Shown here: piece after piece, positions 45,541 to 55,010 of the stretch
How positions within the stretch are numbered: the stretch's first letter is position 1
Layout: each line of letters opens with the position of its first letter
Assembly: GCF_018310695.1 (NCBI RefSeq)
Contig: NZ_JAGXCY010000006.1
Location: forward strand, 176,432-240,431
Source of the DNA: Paenibacillus sp. Marseille-Q4541
GTDB lineage: Bacteria; Bacillota; Bacilli; Paenibacillales; Paenibacillaceae
Direction of reading: 5' to 3'
Length of the DNA: 64,000 nt
The notes under the pieces: generated by a model
What the model was told of the DNA's origin: nothing
Seen by the model: only the letters and a program-made list of their open reading frames with translations
The model's database searches: none
Position numbers and translations under genes: made by a program

Positions 45541-46520
45541 CGGAGCCGCTGCTGACTGTATCTGGACTGAAGAAATATTACGAGGTTCGTAAAGGAATAT
45601 GGGATCGGTTTCGGAGGAAAGAAGAAATTGTAAAAGCGGTTGATGATATTTCCTTTTCCGTCTATTCAGGGGAAACGTTCGGACTTGTCGGGGAAAGTGG
45701 ATGTGGTAAATCCACGACGGGTCGTGCTTTACTCAGGCTGATCGAGCCAAGCGCGGGACAAATTCATTTTGATGGCGTTGAACTAACGGGTCTAGGTGAG
45801 GAAGATCTTCGCAAGAAACGAAGAGATATGCAGATTGTGTTCCAAGATCCCTACTCTTCGCTGGATCCCAGACATTCGGTAGGTCAAATTCTAGAGGAGC
45901 CGCTGAAGGTTCACCGAATGGGGGAGGCTGCGGCGCGTAAAGCACGTGTGGAGGAACTGATGGATGTCGTTGGACTGAGTTATGCTCACATCCGAAGGTA
46001 CCCGCACCAATTCTCGGGAGGGCAACGTCAACGAATTGGAATTGCGAGAGCGCTTGCACTCCAGCCGAAGCTAATGCTTCTCGACGAGCCTGTGTCGGCA
46101 CTGGATGTTTCCATTCAATCCCAGGTGGTCAATCTGCTACAAGATTTGCAGGAACAATTCGGTCTTACTTATATTTTTATCGCGCATGATTTAAGCGTAG
46201 TCAAACATATATGTGACCGTGTTGCAGTTATGTACCTCGGACGTATTGTGGAGCTCGCAGACAAAAACTCACTTTTTGGAAATCCACAGCATCCTTACAC
46301 GCAGGCTTTGCTCTCTTCCGTTCCTGATGCGGACCCATTCGTGAAAAAAGAACGATTGGTGCTCACCGGAGAGGTTCCAAGTCCTTCTAATGCACCGGCG
46401 GGATGTGCTTTTCACACGCGTTGTCCGCATGTGATGCGTGTGTGTCATGAAGTACGACCAGCGCTCACGGAGCGGGGGAATGGACATTTTTCAGCTTGTC
46501 ATTTATATGATCAGAACTAG
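45537..46520 (+). CDS. Oligopeptide/dipeptide ABC importer ATPase (OppF/DppF)
   Basis: 327 aa. Walker A GESGCGKS (52-59), signature FSGGQRQR, Walker B LMLLDEPVSALD, H-loop IAHDLSVV. C-terminal family extension with cysteines (GCAFHTRCPHVMRVC). Second ATPase of the importer; together with OppD it forms the ATPase pair. Confidence 0.95.
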   Translation: MTEPLLTVSGLKKYYEVRKGIWDRFRRKEEIVKAVDDISFSVYSGETFGLVGESGCGKSTTGRALLRLIEPSAGQIHFDGVELTGLGEEDLRKKRRDMQIVFQDPYSSLDPRHSVGQILEEPLKVHRMGEAAARKARVEELMDVVGLSYAHIRRYPHQFSGGQRQRIGIARALALQPKLMLLDEPVSALDVSIQSQVVNLLQDLQEQFGLTYIFIAHDLSVVKHICDRVAVMYLGRIVELADKNSLFGNPQHPYTQALLSSVPDADPFVKKERLVLTGEVPSPSNAPAGCAFHTRCPHVMRVCHEVRPALTERGNGHFSACHLYDQN

Positions 46521-46585
46521 AGATTTGAATGTCAAAGGTTATCCTGCTTAATCAATTAGTACATATCTTAGGGGGAATGAAAGAG

Positions 46586-48238
46586 ATGAAGAAAAGACGT
46601 TATCATCGATTCTTGGGACTCATGCTTGCCGCCGTGGTCGTACTTGCAGGCTGTAATGGCGGAGGTGGAAGTACAGCTGAACCAGGAGGAGCGACAGAAC
46701 CAGGAGAAAGCACTACACCTGCACCTGGAGTTCAAACGGAACTCGTGATGGGGCGAGGTGGTGATTCCGTTGCTCTCGATCCCGCGATTGTAACGGATGG
46801 AGAATCTCTGAAAATTACGCAGCAGGTATTTGATACGCTGATTGATTACAAGGAAGGGACAACCGAAGTGGAAGGGGAACTTGCAGAGAGCTGGGAAGTT
46901 TCACCAGACGGACTGAAATACGTGTTTAAACTTCGTCCGGGCGTGAAATTCCACGATGGAACGGATTTAGATGCAGAGGCCGTTGTATTTAATTTTACGC
47001 GTTGGAGTGATCCAACAAGCGAGTTTAAATTTGAAGGCGACTCCTTTGATTATTATGATTCCATGTTCGGCCCCGATGGCAGCCGTGTCATTAAGGAAGT
47101 AAAAGCGATTGATGAAGCAACGGTTGAATTTACCCTTAATAATCCTCAGGCGCCGTTCTTGCAAAATATTGCAATGCCTTCATTCGGAATTGCGAGTCCA
47201 GCTGCCATTCAGGAAAAGAAGGAAACCTTTAAAAGTGAACCCGTGGGTACGGGTCCATTTGTATTCAAGGAGTGGAAACGTAGTGATTCCATTACCCTGG
47301 ACAAAAATGTTTCTTATTGGAAAGAAGGATATCCCAAACTTGAGCGAGTCATAGTTCGTTCCATCCCTGACAATACGGCGAGATTCAATGCACTGCAAAA
47401 TGGCGAGATCGATCTGATGGAAGACCTGAGTCCCGATCATCTCTCAACGCTCGAAAGCAATTCAGAACTGCAAAAAATCGAGCGCCCTCCTTTTAATCTA
47501 GCTTATATCGGTTTTAACTTAAAGAAACAACCTTTTGACAATCCAAAGGTCCGAATTGCTCTTAACCATGCGGTGAACAAACAAGGTATTATCGATGCTT
47601 TTTTTGCTGGACAAGCTGTACCCGCAGTGAATCCGATGCCGCCAACGTTATGGGGATATAACGATAAGATTGCGGACTATGAATATGATCTAGAGAAAGC
47701 GAAACAATTGCTTGCCGAAGCCGGATATCCAGACGGTCTGCCAGGAGAATACACTTTCTATGCAATGCCAGTTTCACGTCCGTACATGCCAGACGGCAAA
47801 AAAGTAGCTGAAGTTATTCAGGCGGATTTCGAAAAAATTGGGGTGAAAGTCAATATTGAATCACCGGAATGGGCGACTTATTTGGAGGATGTACAGGCGG
47901 GAGAGAAAGATGATATCTACATGCTCGGCTGGACTGGAGACAACGGGGACCCCGATAATTTTATCTACACATTGCTCGATAAAGATGCGATTCCAAGCAA
48001 TAACTACAGTTATTATGCGAATGAAGAACTTCATACCATTCTGGTTGAAGCCCAGCAAGAAACAGATCAGGATAAGCGTTCTGACCTCTACATGAAAGCA
48101 CAAGAGATCATCAAAGCCGATGCGCCTTGGGTTCCCCTTGTGCATACCACACCACTCTTAGCTGCCAAAGCGAATCTAAAAGGATATGTACCTGCACCAA
48201 CAGGCAGTGAATCGTATGAATCTATTTATTTTGAATAA
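46586..48238 (+). CDS. Peptide-binding lipoprotein (SBP_bac_5)
   Basis: 550 aa from ATG 46586 (AGGGGGA upstream; an ATG three codons earlier is too close to it). Lipobox L20-A-G-C23 marks lipid attachment at C23, followed by a Gly/Thr/Pro linker. The SBP_bac_5 fold has VEGELAESWEVSPDGLKYVFKLRPGVKFHDGT split over the N-lobe, and later NPMPPTLWGYND and GWTGDNGDPDNF. It captures peptides or similar ligands outside the membrane and delivers them to the permeases. Followed by a hairpin that could favour its own message. Confidence 0.95.
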   Translation: MKKRRYHRFLGLMLAAVVVLAGCNGGGGSTAEPGGATEPGESTTPAPGVQTELVMGRGGDSVALDPAIVTDGESLKITQQVFDTLIDYKEGTTEVEGELAESWEVSPDGLKYVFKLRPGVKFHDGTDLDAEAVVFNFTRWSDPTSEFKFEGDSFDYYDSMFGPDGSRVIKEVKAIDEATVEFTLNNPQAPFLQNIAMPSFGIASPAAIQEKKETFKSEPVGTGPFVFKEWKRSDSITLDKNVSYWKEGYPKLERVIVRSIPDNTARFNALQNGEIDLMEDLSPDHLSTLESNSELQKIERPPFNLAYIGFNLKKQPFDNPKVRIALNHAVNKQGIIDAFFAGQAVPAVNPMPPTLWGYNDKIADYEYDLEKAKQLLAEAGYPDGLPGEYTFYAMPVSRPYMPDGKKVAEVIQADFEKIGVKVNIESPEWATYLEDVQAGEKDDIYMLGWTGDNGDPDNFIYTLLDKDAIPSNNYSYYANEELHTILVEAQQETDQDKRSDLYMKAQEIIKADAPWVPLVHTTPLLAAKANLKGYVPAPTGSESYESIYFE

Positions 48239-48273
48239 GTAAAGGATCGTTAGTCCATGAAAAAGAGTTACAG

Positions 48274-48291
48274 GCCGCACAATGCTGCGGC
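48274..48291 (+). repeat. Intercistronic hairpin after the binding-protein gene
   Basis: The perfect 6-bp GCCGCA/TGCGGC stem has loop CAATGC and no T-run. Such hairpins after binding-protein genes commonly stabilise the upstream mRNA or lower read-through, giving more binding protein than permease. Confidence 0.55.
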
Positions 48292-49368
48292 TTGTTCTAC
48301 TTCTATAGCAGGCAAGTGAATAAAGAAATCTGGTTCAACAATCCACATAAGCGGGTGATCACGATCGGTACATATATAACCAAAAGATTGTTGGTTCTCA
48401 TTCCCGTATTACTTGGAATGACGATTATTGTATTCTCCATCATCCATGCAATACCTGGTGATCCTGCGGAGACGATTCTTGGACAAAAAGCGACAGAAGC
48501 GTCGAAGCAGGCGTTACGGGATCAGCTTGGACTGGAAAAACCTTGGTTACAGCAGTATATGAACTATCTAGGTGAGTTGCTACGAGGGGACCTCGGTGAA
48601 TCGATACGAACCAAGATTCCTATTGCCCAGGAAATCGTCCCCTATTTATCTGCAACACTGGAGCTTACGCTCGCAAGCATGATTTTTGCAGTCGTAGTTG
48701 GAGTGAATGCAGGGATTATTAGTGCGTGGCGTCATAATTCTTGGTTCGATTATATCTGTATGGTAATTGCTCTGGTTGGAGTATCAATGCCTATCTTCTG
48801 GCTTGGGTTAATGGAACAATGGCTCTTTGCCAATGAACTGAAATGGCTGCCGTCCAGTGGACGGATGAACGTCAGAGATCCAGTTGAAACGGTCACGGGT
48901 CTTTACGTTATTGATGCGATGATGTCTGGAAGAATGGATCAGCTGTGGACAGTTATCAAACATCTTATTTTGCCGAGTATTGCTCTAGGTACCGTCCCAA
49001 TGGCGGTTATTGCGCGAATGACTCGTTCGAGCATGCTCGAGGTCATGAGCGCAGATTATATAAGGACAGCTCGTGCCAAAGGAATGCGGCAGTTTTTTGT
49101 GGTATACAAGCATGCGCTTAAAAATGCATTTATCCCCGTGCTTACTGTGATTGGACTGCAAATGGGGATGCTGCTGGGTGGTGCGGTGCTAACTGAAACG
49201 ATTTTTGCATGGCCCGGAGTGGGGCGATACATCTTCGAAGCCATTAGTTCACGTGACTACCCTGTCATTCAGTCCGGCATTCTGATCGTGGCTTTTATTT
49301 ACATTATGATCAACCTTGTTGTAGATCTGCTGTATGCAGCGATTGATCCGCGGATTCAATATAAATAG
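48292..49368 (+). CDS. Peptide ABC importer permease (DppB/OppB)
   Basis: Up to 358 aa. The start is uncertain: the frame opens at TTG 48292 with no clear ribosome binding site, and the conserved region begins at about residue 25 (TIGTYITKRLLVLIPVLLGMTIIVFSIIHAIPGDPAE). Alternatives are GTG 48355 and others. Six TM helices and the EAA loop EVMSADYIRTARAKGMRQFFVVYKHALKNAFIPV. One of two membrane subunits of the importer. Confidence 0.93.
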   Translation: MFYFYSRQVNKEIWFNNPHKRVITIGTYITKRLLVLIPVLLGMTIIVFSIIHAIPGDPAETILGQKATEASKQALRDQLGLEKPWLQQYMNYLGELLRGDLGESIRTKIPIAQEIVPYLSATLELTLASMIFAVVVGVNAGIISAWRHNSWFDYICMVIALVGVSMPIFWLGLMEQWLFANELKWLPSSGRMNVRDPVETVTGLYVIDAMMSGRMDQLWTVIKHLILPSIALGTVPMAVIARMTRSSMLEVMSADYIRTARAKGMRQFFVVYKHALKNAFIPVLTVIGLQMGMLLGGAVLTETIFAWPGVGRYIFEAISSRDYPVIQSGILIVAFIYIMINLVVDLLYAAIDPRIQYK

Positions 49369-49382
49369 GGGGCTGTGAGGAT

Positions 49383-50276
49383 ATGGGACAAGTGAGTCTG
49401 GGCAGCGGCAGGGCAGGAAATGACCCTCAGGAGGTATCCGGTCCATGGCGTGAGGCGTTTCGGGATATTCGTCGTCATAAGCTGGCGATGGCAGGACTGA
49501 TTATTCTTTTGTTTTTTATTCTGATCGCTGTCTTCGCACCATTATTAACAACGTACGATTATAAGGAGCAGGTGCTGGCGGATCGGCTTAAGGCCCCTTC
49601 TGCAGAGCATTGGTTTGGTACGGATGATCTCGGAAGAGATATTTTTACAAGGGTGATATACGGAACACGTATTTCGCTCTGGGTAGGCTTCTCATCGGTG
49701 ATAGGTTCCATTGTGGTTGGCACAGCACTCGGCATTCTGGCAGGCTATTATGGGAAGTGGCTGGATATGATCATTTCTCGGTTTTTTGATATTTTGCTGG
49801 CCTTTCCAGGAATATTACTGGCAATTGCGATCGTTGCCATATTAGGACCTTCGCTATTCAATGCACTTGTAGCGATTGCGATCGTCAATATTCCTACTTA
49901 TGGGCGAATTGTGCGCTCCCGAGTATTGTCTTTGAAACAAGAAGAGTATATAACAGCAGCCAAATCCATAGGGATGAAAAATGGACGAATTCTCATCAGC
50001 CATGTACTTCCGAATTGCATGACTCCAATCATTGTGCAGGGGACGTTAGGGATTGGCACTGGAATCCTTGAAGCGGCTGCACTCGGATTTCTTGGTATGG
50101 GTGCACAGCCCCCAAGTCCGGAATGGGGAAAGATGTTATCTGATTCAAGGCAATATATCCAGACCGCACCGTGGACACTCATTTTTCCAGGGGTATCTAT
50201 TATGCTGACCGTACTTGGTTTTAATCTGCTTGGGGATGGAATGCGTGATATCCTTGATCCAAAAATGAAAAAATAA
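49383..50276 (+). CDS. Peptide ABC importer permease (DppC/OppC)
   Basis: 297 aa, TGAGGAT upstream. OppC N-terminal helix (HKLAMAGLIILLFFILIAVFAPL) followed by HWFGTDDLGRDIFTRVIYGTR, a hallmark of the family, further TM helices and the EAA loop QEEYITAAKSIGMKNGRILISHVLPN. Last gene of the D-F-A-B-C operon. Confidence 0.95.
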   Translation: MGQVSLGSGRAGNDPQEVSGPWREAFRDIRRHKLAMAGLIILLFFILIAVFAPLLTTYDYKEQVLADRLKAPSAEHWFGTDDLGRDIFTRVIYGTRISLWVGFSSVIGSIVVGTALGILAGYYGKWLDMIISRFFDILLAFPGILLAIAIVAILGPSLFNALVAIAIVNIPTYGRIVRSRVLSLKQEEYITAAKSIGMKNGRILISHVLPNCMTPIIVQGTLGIGTGILEAAALGFLGMGAQPPSPEWGKMLSDSRQYIQTAPWTLIFPGVSIMLTVLGFNLLGDGMRDILDPKMKK

Positions 50277-50314
50277 AGTAGGGCAATGGATTCCAGAGTG
50301 TACGTAAGGAAGAT

Positions 50315-50346
50315 AAACCGCTTTCCAATAAGGAGAGCGGTTTTTG
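50315..50346 (+). terminator. Terminator of the peptide-importer operon
   Basis: AACCGCT-T-TCC pairs with GGA-G-AGCGGTT, followed by TTT; the wobble in the middle is U-G. Confidence 0.8.
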
Positions 50347-50584
50347 CACTATCCTTTTTATTCTTTAGAAGAATACGGATCTGTATATTGTAATGAAATG
50401 CTGTCTATTCAAATAAAAAGGGTTAACAATAATAATATCCATGAAAATTTTCTGTAAGGGATGGACGAGGACACACGATTTCAGTAAAGTGGGTAAAAAG
50501 AAATAAGAGACAAAGTGGAACGGATGGGTGTGTTCCGATGAAAAGGAGCATCATGTTTTCTTAAAGATAACGGAGGAATCATAT

Positions 50585-51997
50585 ATGGATAAATTACGAG
50601 AACATAGACAATATGCAGAACTAGATAAAGTAGATGGCTCACGGGCGACATATGAACGCGACTATTCCCGTTTAATTCACTCGCCTACCTTCCGCCGTTT
50701 GCAAGGGAAATCGCAGGTGTTCGGAGCGGGGACAGGTGACTACTACCGGACAAGACTTACTCATTCCTTGGAAGTTGCGCAGATTGCACGGGAAGCTGCC
50801 CGAAGTCTATTGCGAAAATATCCAGAAGCAGAACTTGCGAAGGCGGATAATCCAGGGCTTGTCATTGATCCAGAAGTGGTAGAATGTGCATCCATTGCCC
50901 ATGATTTTGGTCATCCTCCATTTGGTCATAAAGGAGAGGAAGTACTCGATAGTATTTTGACGAATCTGGTTCAAGAAAAAGCACAGTCCATTGTGGACTT
51001 AAATAAAACGGGCAAGGCTTCACCAAGCCAAGTCCAGAAAGTTACGGAGTCCATGCGGCGGAAATATGAGCATTTTGAAGGGAATGCCCATAATTTTCGG
51101 CTCATGATGTTTCTAGAAAAACGGGAAAATCTAGATGGTTTAAATCTATCTGATGCTGTGTTGCTAGGAGTCAATAAGTACCCTTATGCGGGTACGGAGA
51201 ACAAGAAAGGGATGTACCAACACGAATGGCAATATATTAGCCAAATTCGCAGCGAGTGGAAAATTCCGAAAGGTCAAAAAACACTGGAAGCCCAGCTGAT
51301 GGACCTTTGTGATGATATTGCTTACTCAGCCCATGACCTTGAAGATGGAATCAAGGCAGGGAAAATTGAAGTCCACGAACATTTTTTGCATGATCCGCAT
51401 ATAAAAAGGCTCATCGTAGACAAAATCATGACATTGGAAGATGCTTTCTGGATGGGGTGGACACAGGAATCCATCGAACCGAAAGTGGAAGAGGTACTGA
51501 ACAGTTTCCTGAAAATTTGGGAAGAAAAGCTTCCGGGTTGTGACACTGATTTTTCTCGTACTCGCAGGGAAGTGAAGGCCTATTGGGTGAGTCTATTTGT
51601 TAGTTCTTTAGGGATCATTAACACGGGAGATTGGAAGAAAGTGACCTTTGTGAAGGAAGGCAAAGAAGATCTTGATATGCTGCGTACGGTAAGTGTACTG
51701 AAAAGTTTCGCATGGGTAACGATGATCAAAGATCTCAGAGTCCAGCGCCTGCAAAGAAGAAGTGAGTGGATTCTTCGCCGTTTATGGTATGCTTTTAACG
51801 ATCCGGTTACCTCAAAGGCCATTATTCCTTCCGACTGGTTACAGCGGTATGAGAAGGACCAAGCTCGGCCGAGTCCAATCTGGACTTGGGAGCATATGAT
51901 TATTGACTACATTGCAGGAATGACGGATGCGTTCGCAGAGAAAATTTACAACGAATTGTATGGTCTAAAAGTGGGTTCAATCTATGATCTCGATTAA
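50585..51997 (+). CDS. dgt: Deoxyguanosinetriphosphate triphosphohydrolase (dGTPase)
   Basis: 470 aa from ATG 50585 (AGGAG at 8 nt); the longer frame from 50528 lacks a site. HD superfamily: H60 (RLTHSLEVAQIAR), H106-D107 (CASIAHDFGHPPFGHKGE), and the distal Asp in DDIAYSAHDLEDG. It removes triphosphate from dGTP (EC 3.1.5.1), helping to balance nucleotide pools. It is close to the size of E. coli Dgt. Stands alone upstream of the B12 riboswitch. Confidence 0.92.
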   Translation: MDKLREHRQYAELDKVDGSRATYERDYSRLIHSPTFRRLQGKSQVFGAGTGDYYRTRLTHSLEVAQIAREAARSLLRKYPEAELAKADNPGLVIDPEVVECASIAHDFGHPPFGHKGEEVLDSILTNLVQEKAQSIVDLNKTGKASPSQVQKVTESMRRKYEHFEGNAHNFRLMMFLEKRENLDGLNLSDAVLLGVNKYPYAGTENKKGMYQHEWQYISQIRSEWKIPKGQKTLEAQLMDLCDDIAYSAHDLEDGIKAGKIEVHEHFLHDPHIKRLIVDKIMTLEDAFWMGWTQESIEPKVEEVLNSFLKIWEEKLPGCDTDFSRTRREVKAYWVSLFVSSLGIINTGDWKKVTFVKEGKEDLDMLRTVSVLKSFAWVTMIKDLRVQRLQRRSEWILRRLWYAFNDPVTSKAIIPSDWLQRYEKDQARPSPIWTWEHMIIDYIAGMTDAFAEKIYNELYGLKVGSIYDLD

Positions 51998-52092
51998 TCT
52001 GCAATAAAAATACTATTCATAGAGATATACTTGGTGTATATTGGTTACAACCTCCATTTATTGAAGAGGTAAGGAAAAAATTGAATATCGTG

Positions 52093-52270
52093 GAAACAGG
52101 TGCCCGGCTGATTCGCAGCCGTGCTTAAAAGGGAAGTCCGGTGAAATACCGGCGCGGTCCCGCCACTGTAACAGAGATTAGCTTGCAACATGCCACTGGT
52201 TGATGAGAATGAACTGGGAAGGCGCATAGCTTATCGAATATCTCTGGAGCCAGGAGACCTGCCTGTTTTG
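52093..52270 (+). promoter_or_regulatory. Cobalamin (B12) riboswitch controlling metE
   Basis: P1 is AACAGG (52095-52100) with CCTGTT (52262-52267). Conserved elements are GGTGCC, GGGAAGTCCGGTGAAATACCGG, CGCGGTCCCGCCACTGTAA and the B12 box AGCCAGGAGACCTGCC (52248-52263). The only gene downstream is metE, so adenosylcobalamin (or methylcobalamin) should repress the B12-independent enzyme. Confidence 0.97.
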
Positions 52271-52335
52271 ACAACACTGCTGTACCTACGGGAGATAGGG
52301 AGGTGTTTAGATGGCTGCCGCGTTGATGAAGAACA

Positions 52336-52460
52336 AGGGGCGTCTTTACCCTACGTAAAGTAAGGGAACAGCTTTATTTTCATGCTATAGATGACGATGA
52401 ATCGTCTACTCTTTGCATTGGAGATCTTGCAGTTCCCAGAGGTAAAGACGTCCCTTTTTG
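52336..52460 (+). terminator. Long-range nested terminator of the B12 riboswitch
   Basis: AGGGGCGTCTTTACC (52336-52350) pairs with GGTAAAGACGTCCCT (52441-52455). Inside, GGGAAC pairs with GTTCCC, and GACGAT with ATCGTC. A T-run (52455-52459) follows. The nested structure of about 120 nt is a plausible expression platform that stops transcription before metE. Confidence 0.8.
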
Positions 52461-52522
52461 TCGTTCGTAACCAAACGAGATGAAATAAGTTATTCATACT
52501 ATAGCCATATGGAGGTTAGGAA

Positions 52523-54820
52523 ATGAGTCAATGGATCAGTAGTAATTTGGGGTACCCGAGAATCGGTGCTAATCGTGAGTGGAAAAAGGCGTTAGAAGCT
52601 TTTTGGGCAGGTAAAGTGAGCGAACAAGATTTTCTTACAGAGTTAAAAGGAATTCGTCTGCGTCATTTACGTCTTCAGCAAGAAAAGGGGATCGATCTTA
52701 TCCCTGTAGGCGATTTTTCACTTTATGATCATGTACTAGATACGAGCACCATGTTTGGTATTGTTCCTGATCGATATGATTATGAGAGCGGACCGGTTTC
52801 ACTGAGTACTTATTATGCTATGGCCCGCGGGAATGATCAGGCAGCTGCCTCCGAAATGACTAAATGGTTTAACACAAACTATCATTATATTGTTCCAGAG
52901 CTGGCAGGAGCAAATCCGGTACTAACCGTAAATCGTCCGCTTGTAGCTTATTTAGAAGCGAAGCAAGAGCTTGGCATTGAAGGCAAACCGGTTATTATTG
53001 GCCTATATACTTTCTTAAAATTATCTAAGGGGTATTCTCCTTCTGAACTACCTTCCCTTGTGGAACGTTTCCTGCCGGTATATCGCGAATTGCTTTCGGA
53101 ACTCCAGCAGGCAGGAGTAAAGTGGGTACAAGTAGACGAGCCGGTTCTCGTTACTGATATCCCTGCTGAAGACTGGAAACTGGTTGAGGCGATTTATGAA
53201 GATCTACACCAAGCAGCACCTGAGCTTAAGATCCTATTGCAGACCTATTTTGAAGCAGCTGAAGAGTATGAAAAAGTAACCAAGCTGCCTGTTCAAGGAA
53301 TTGGGCTGGATCTGGTTCATGGCGGTGAAGCTAACCTTGCACAGATTCGTAAATATGGTTTCCCGCAAGATAAGGTACTCGCAGCAGGACTTATCGACGG
53401 GCGGAATATTTGGAGAAGTGACTTGCTTGGAAGAATTCATGTCATAAAAGAACTCACTGCGTTTGTCTCACCAGATCGACTGATCATTCAACCATCCAGC
53501 AGCTTGCTCCATACCCCTGTATCTCTTGCGAAAGAAGATGCACTACTGCCGGTACTGCGGAACTCGTTAGCGTTTGCTGATGAGAAGCTGGATGAAATTA
53601 AGTTGCTTGTCGAGTTAGCAGGAGAAGATATCAATGTCATTCATCAGCAATTGGCTGAGAATACGAAGGCACTTTCCGAACTGAACACTTCTGTATTCCG
53701 TAGTAACTTTACAGTAAGAGAAGCGCTAGAAAACGTAAATGATTCGTCATTTAAAAGAAAGTCGGATTTTTCGGCAAGACATGCAGCACAACAGCAAAAA
53801 TTCCAATTACCACTTCTTCCAACAACAACGATTGGCAGTTTCCCGCAAACCGCTGAAGTACGTAAGGCAAGAAGACAATGGAGAAACGGACAACTTACGG
53901 ATCAGCAGTATGAGACTTTTGTTGATGAACAGACGAAAGAATGGATCGACATTCAGGAAGAACTTGGCCTAGACGTGCTGGTTCATGGAGAGTTTGAACG
54001 GACAGATATGGTCGAATTCTTTGGTGAAAAGTTAGGCGGATTTGCTTTTACCCAAGGAGGCTGGGTTCAATCCTACGGTTCACGTTGTGTGAAACCGCCG
54101 ATTATTTTCGGGGATGTTGTGTACCAGGAACCAATGACACTGAGAGAAACCGTGTATGCGCAATCCCTTACAAGTAAACCGGTAAAAGGAATGTTGACTG
54201 GACCGGTAACCATTTTGAACTGGTCATTTGTACGCACGGATATCCCACGCAGCGAAGTTGCATATCAGATTGGACTTGCTCTGCGGAAGGAAGTAGAGGC
54301 GCTAGAGTCGGCAGGAATTGAAATGATTCAGGTGGATGAACCAGCACTTCGTGAAGGGTTGCCGCTGAAATCAGCTGACCATGAATCATACCTAACAGAT
54401 TCAGTGAAAGCATTTAAACTATCAACATCATCGGTAAAAGATACAACGCAAATCCATACGCACATGTGTTATTGTGAATTCCATGATGTCATTGAGTCCA
54501 TAGAAGCGATGGATGCTGACGTGATCTCTCTTGAAACATCCCGAAGTCATGGGGAACTGATCGAGAACTTTAAGACTCAAACCTATGACAAGGGGATTGG
54601 TCTTGGTGTCTATGATATTCATAGTCCGCGGGTTCCTTCCGTCAACGAGATGAAGGAAGTTGTCGTATCTGCACTGGAAGTGCTTGATCCGGAACTTTTC
54701 TGGATTAACCCAGACTGCGGTCTCAAAACAAGAGGAAAAGAAGAAACAGTAGCAGCTTTGCGCAATATGGTGGCAGCAGCTGGAGAAGCGCGAAACAGTA
54801 TTAAAGTACCGTCCTTATAA
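52523..54820 (+). CDS. metE: Cobalamin-independent methionine synthase
   Basis: 765 aa, with TGGAGGTTAGGAA before the ATG. Two-barrel MetE: N-terminal barrel LGYPRIGANREWKKALEAFW, C-terminal catalytic barrel LLPTTTIGSFPQT. The zinc ligands lie in IHTHMCYCEFHD and NPDCGLKTRG. It transfers methyl from 5-methyltetrahydropteroyl-tri-Glu to homocysteine (EC 2.1.1.14). The B12 riboswitch suggests a B12-dependent MetH is encoded elsewhere. Confidence 0.98.
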   Translation: MSQWISSNLGYPRIGANREWKKALEAFWAGKVSEQDFLTELKGIRLRHLRLQQEKGIDLIPVGDFSLYDHVLDTSTMFGIVPDRYDYESGPVSLSTYYAMARGNDQAAASEMTKWFNTNYHYIVPELAGANPVLTVNRPLVAYLEAKQELGIEGKPVIIGLYTFLKLSKGYSPSELPSLVERFLPVYRELLSELQQAGVKWVQVDEPVLVTDIPAEDWKLVEAIYEDLHQAAPELKILLQTYFEAAEEYEKVTKLPVQGIGLDLVHGGEANLAQIRKYGFPQDKVLAAGLIDGRNIWRSDLLGRIHVIKELTAFVSPDRLIIQPSSSLLHTPVSLAKEDALLPVLRNSLAFADEKLDEIKLLVELAGEDINVIHQQLAENTKALSELNTSVFRSNFTVREALENVNDSSFKRKSDFSARHAAQQQKFQLPLLPTTTIGSFPQTAEVRKARRQWRNGQLTDQQYETFVDEQTKEWIDIQEELGLDVLVHGEFERTDMVEFFGEKLGGFAFTQGGWVQSYGSRCVKPPIIFGDVVYQEPMTLRETVYAQSLTSKPVKGMLTGPVTILNWSFVRTDIPRSEVAYQIGLALRKEVEALESAGIEMIQVDEPALREGLPLKSADHESYLTDSVKAFKLSTSSVKDTTQIHTHMCYCEFHDVIESIEAMDADVISLETSRSHGELIENFKTQTYDKGIGLGVYDIHSPRVPSVNEMKEVVVSALEVLDPELFWINPDCGLKTRGKEETVAALRNMVAAAGEARNSIKVPSL

Positions 54821-54828
54821 TTAACCTG

Positions 54829-54870
54829 GCCGTTCTCGTCTCACCTTAAGGTGGGGCAGACGGCTTTTTT
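54829..54870 (+). terminator. Terminator after metE
   Basis: GCCGT pairs with ACGGC with an inner GTCT.CACC/GGTG stem, then six T. Confidence 0.8.
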
Positions 54871-55010
54871 ATATATCTAAGGTAAACTTCTTCATCAGAG
54901 GCAGGTCATTGATTTTGTAGAAAAGAGGTTGATATACTGATGAGATCATAATCCTTCATTAAAGTGGAATGATGATAGAAGAATATGGATAAGGCAGGAG
55001 TTGTATTTAT

